64,000 nt of DNA, taken from NCBI RefSeq assembly GCF_040954645.1, contig NC_092808.1, positions 80,127,889 to 80,191,888 on the forward strand. Direction: 5' to 3'. This stretch comes from Diabrotica undecimpunctata (lineage: Eukaryota; Arthropoda; Insecta; Coleoptera; Chrysomelidae). Each line of letters begins with the position of its first letter. Within the stretch, counting starts at the first letter, position 1. This document shows, piece after piece, positions 63,351 through 64,000 of this stretch. The notes below the pieces were generated by a model that was not told the DNA's origin, made no database searches, and saw only the letters and a list, made by a program, of their open reading frames with translations. The translations under genes and the position numbers were made by a program.

Positions 63351-64000
63351 GATTGTTTATTTTGAGTTCAAACTTAGTTTATTGAGCCAATAAAAAAATT
63401 ATAATTTATCTGTTATCAAAAGTAAAATAATCCTTATATTACCTGTGTTCGATGGATTCAAAAGATTTTCTAGTTGTCTTTTATCGGAGTAGAGAAAAAA
63501 GGATAATAATACAAATATATTATATTACAAATATTTACGTTTCTTTATTTTATATGAACAAAAAAAACAATTATTAAATTCTGTCGTTATCTTATCAATC
63601 AGCATACAAGAAAATAAATCAAATTACTATGATAATAAGATTATAAAGCTACATACATTTATATTACGCGAAAAACCAATTTTACTTAAAATTTTCTTTA
63701 CTTGAAAAAAAGAAACCACAAAACTTTAAACTTTTGATTAGCCTAACAAAAACTTCAGTTCTTAAATTTTAATGCTAATGACCATGATGTCGAAACGATC
63801 CTTCACAGATATAAAATTCAATTGTACAAACACTTACAGTTTATTTTCTTCTTGAGTTGTATGTTGGAACATACCAAGAAAAATCCAGTCTCCTCAAAGA
63901 TGTGATCTCCCCTCTTTGGCACCTCGGCTCCTTCTTTACGTCTCTGCAAACCTCCTTCAGACTACACAAAAAACACCTGATTCACTTCTCCAAACTCCGC
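63348..64000. other. AT-rich end of the window
   Basis: No gene recognised. The last 150 bases are C/T-rich (ctccccttcttt-like) and resemble in composition the stretch at 62640-62880, perhaps the same repeat. Confidence 0.4.

Overview
KIND OF ORGANISM. The window is AT-rich (roughly 70 % by eye) animal nuclear DNA. It has spliceosomal introns, many long (TA)n tracts and dense non-LTR retrotransposon and piggyBac/pogo/mariner debris. The only host gene I can support is an insect-type major-facilitator sugar transporter (Tret1-like). Together this points to an insect, plausibly a beetle, but nothing here fixes the species. No bacterial gene, CRISPR array, rRNA or tRNA was found.

HOST GENE. A complete three-exon sugar-transporter model lies on the + strand: exon 1 27903-27939, exon 2 36898-37737, exon 3 45523-45971. 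All junctions are phase 1 with good GT/AG sites. The spliced frame is open, starts with ATG, ends with TAA and gives 441 residues. A paralogous last exon, in the same phase, occurs twice upstream (3382-3839 and 7828-8285). The second copy comes from a near-perfect 4.45-kb tandem duplication.

LAYOUT. 1-10475: AT-rich DNA, then the tandem duplication (1579-6023 and 6024-10475). Each unit holds an RTE-type LINE remnant (+), the transporter last exon (+) and an R1/LOA-type LINE remnant (-). 10476-14750: the rest of that LINE, then R4/Dong-like and RTE-like LINE remnants (-). 15116-18506: a short inverted-repeat element, then a 5'-truncated R1/LOA-type LINE with a 12-13 bp target duplication. 19825-27143: a 7.3-kb piggyBac insertion with TTAA ends and 16-bp perfect terminal inverted repeats; its transposase is deleted and frameshifted, and a nearly full-length I-group LINE sits inside it. 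27903-45971: the transporter gene. Intron 1 holds a perfect 764-bp-arm palindrome between (TA)n tracts, an unrecognised ORF, a GIN/KRBA2-like integrase tail and degenerate tandem repeats. Intron 2 holds mariner-type, RTE-type and pogo-type remnants. 46322-64000: more RTE, piggyBac and Jockey-type remnants, then a second R1/LOA-type copy split by a nested, internally deleted LINE, then AT-rich DNA.

HOW IT FITS TOGETHER. Almost everything outside the transporter exons is layered transposon insertion. The two most notable structures are the 100 %-identical intronic palindrome, which would fold into a very long hairpin in the transporter pre-mRNA, and the tandem duplication. The duplication joins two unrelated LINEs at a 6-bp microhomology and copies a transporter 3' exon. 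All alignments were done by eye and family names rest on remembered motifs, so clade-level labels are tentative.
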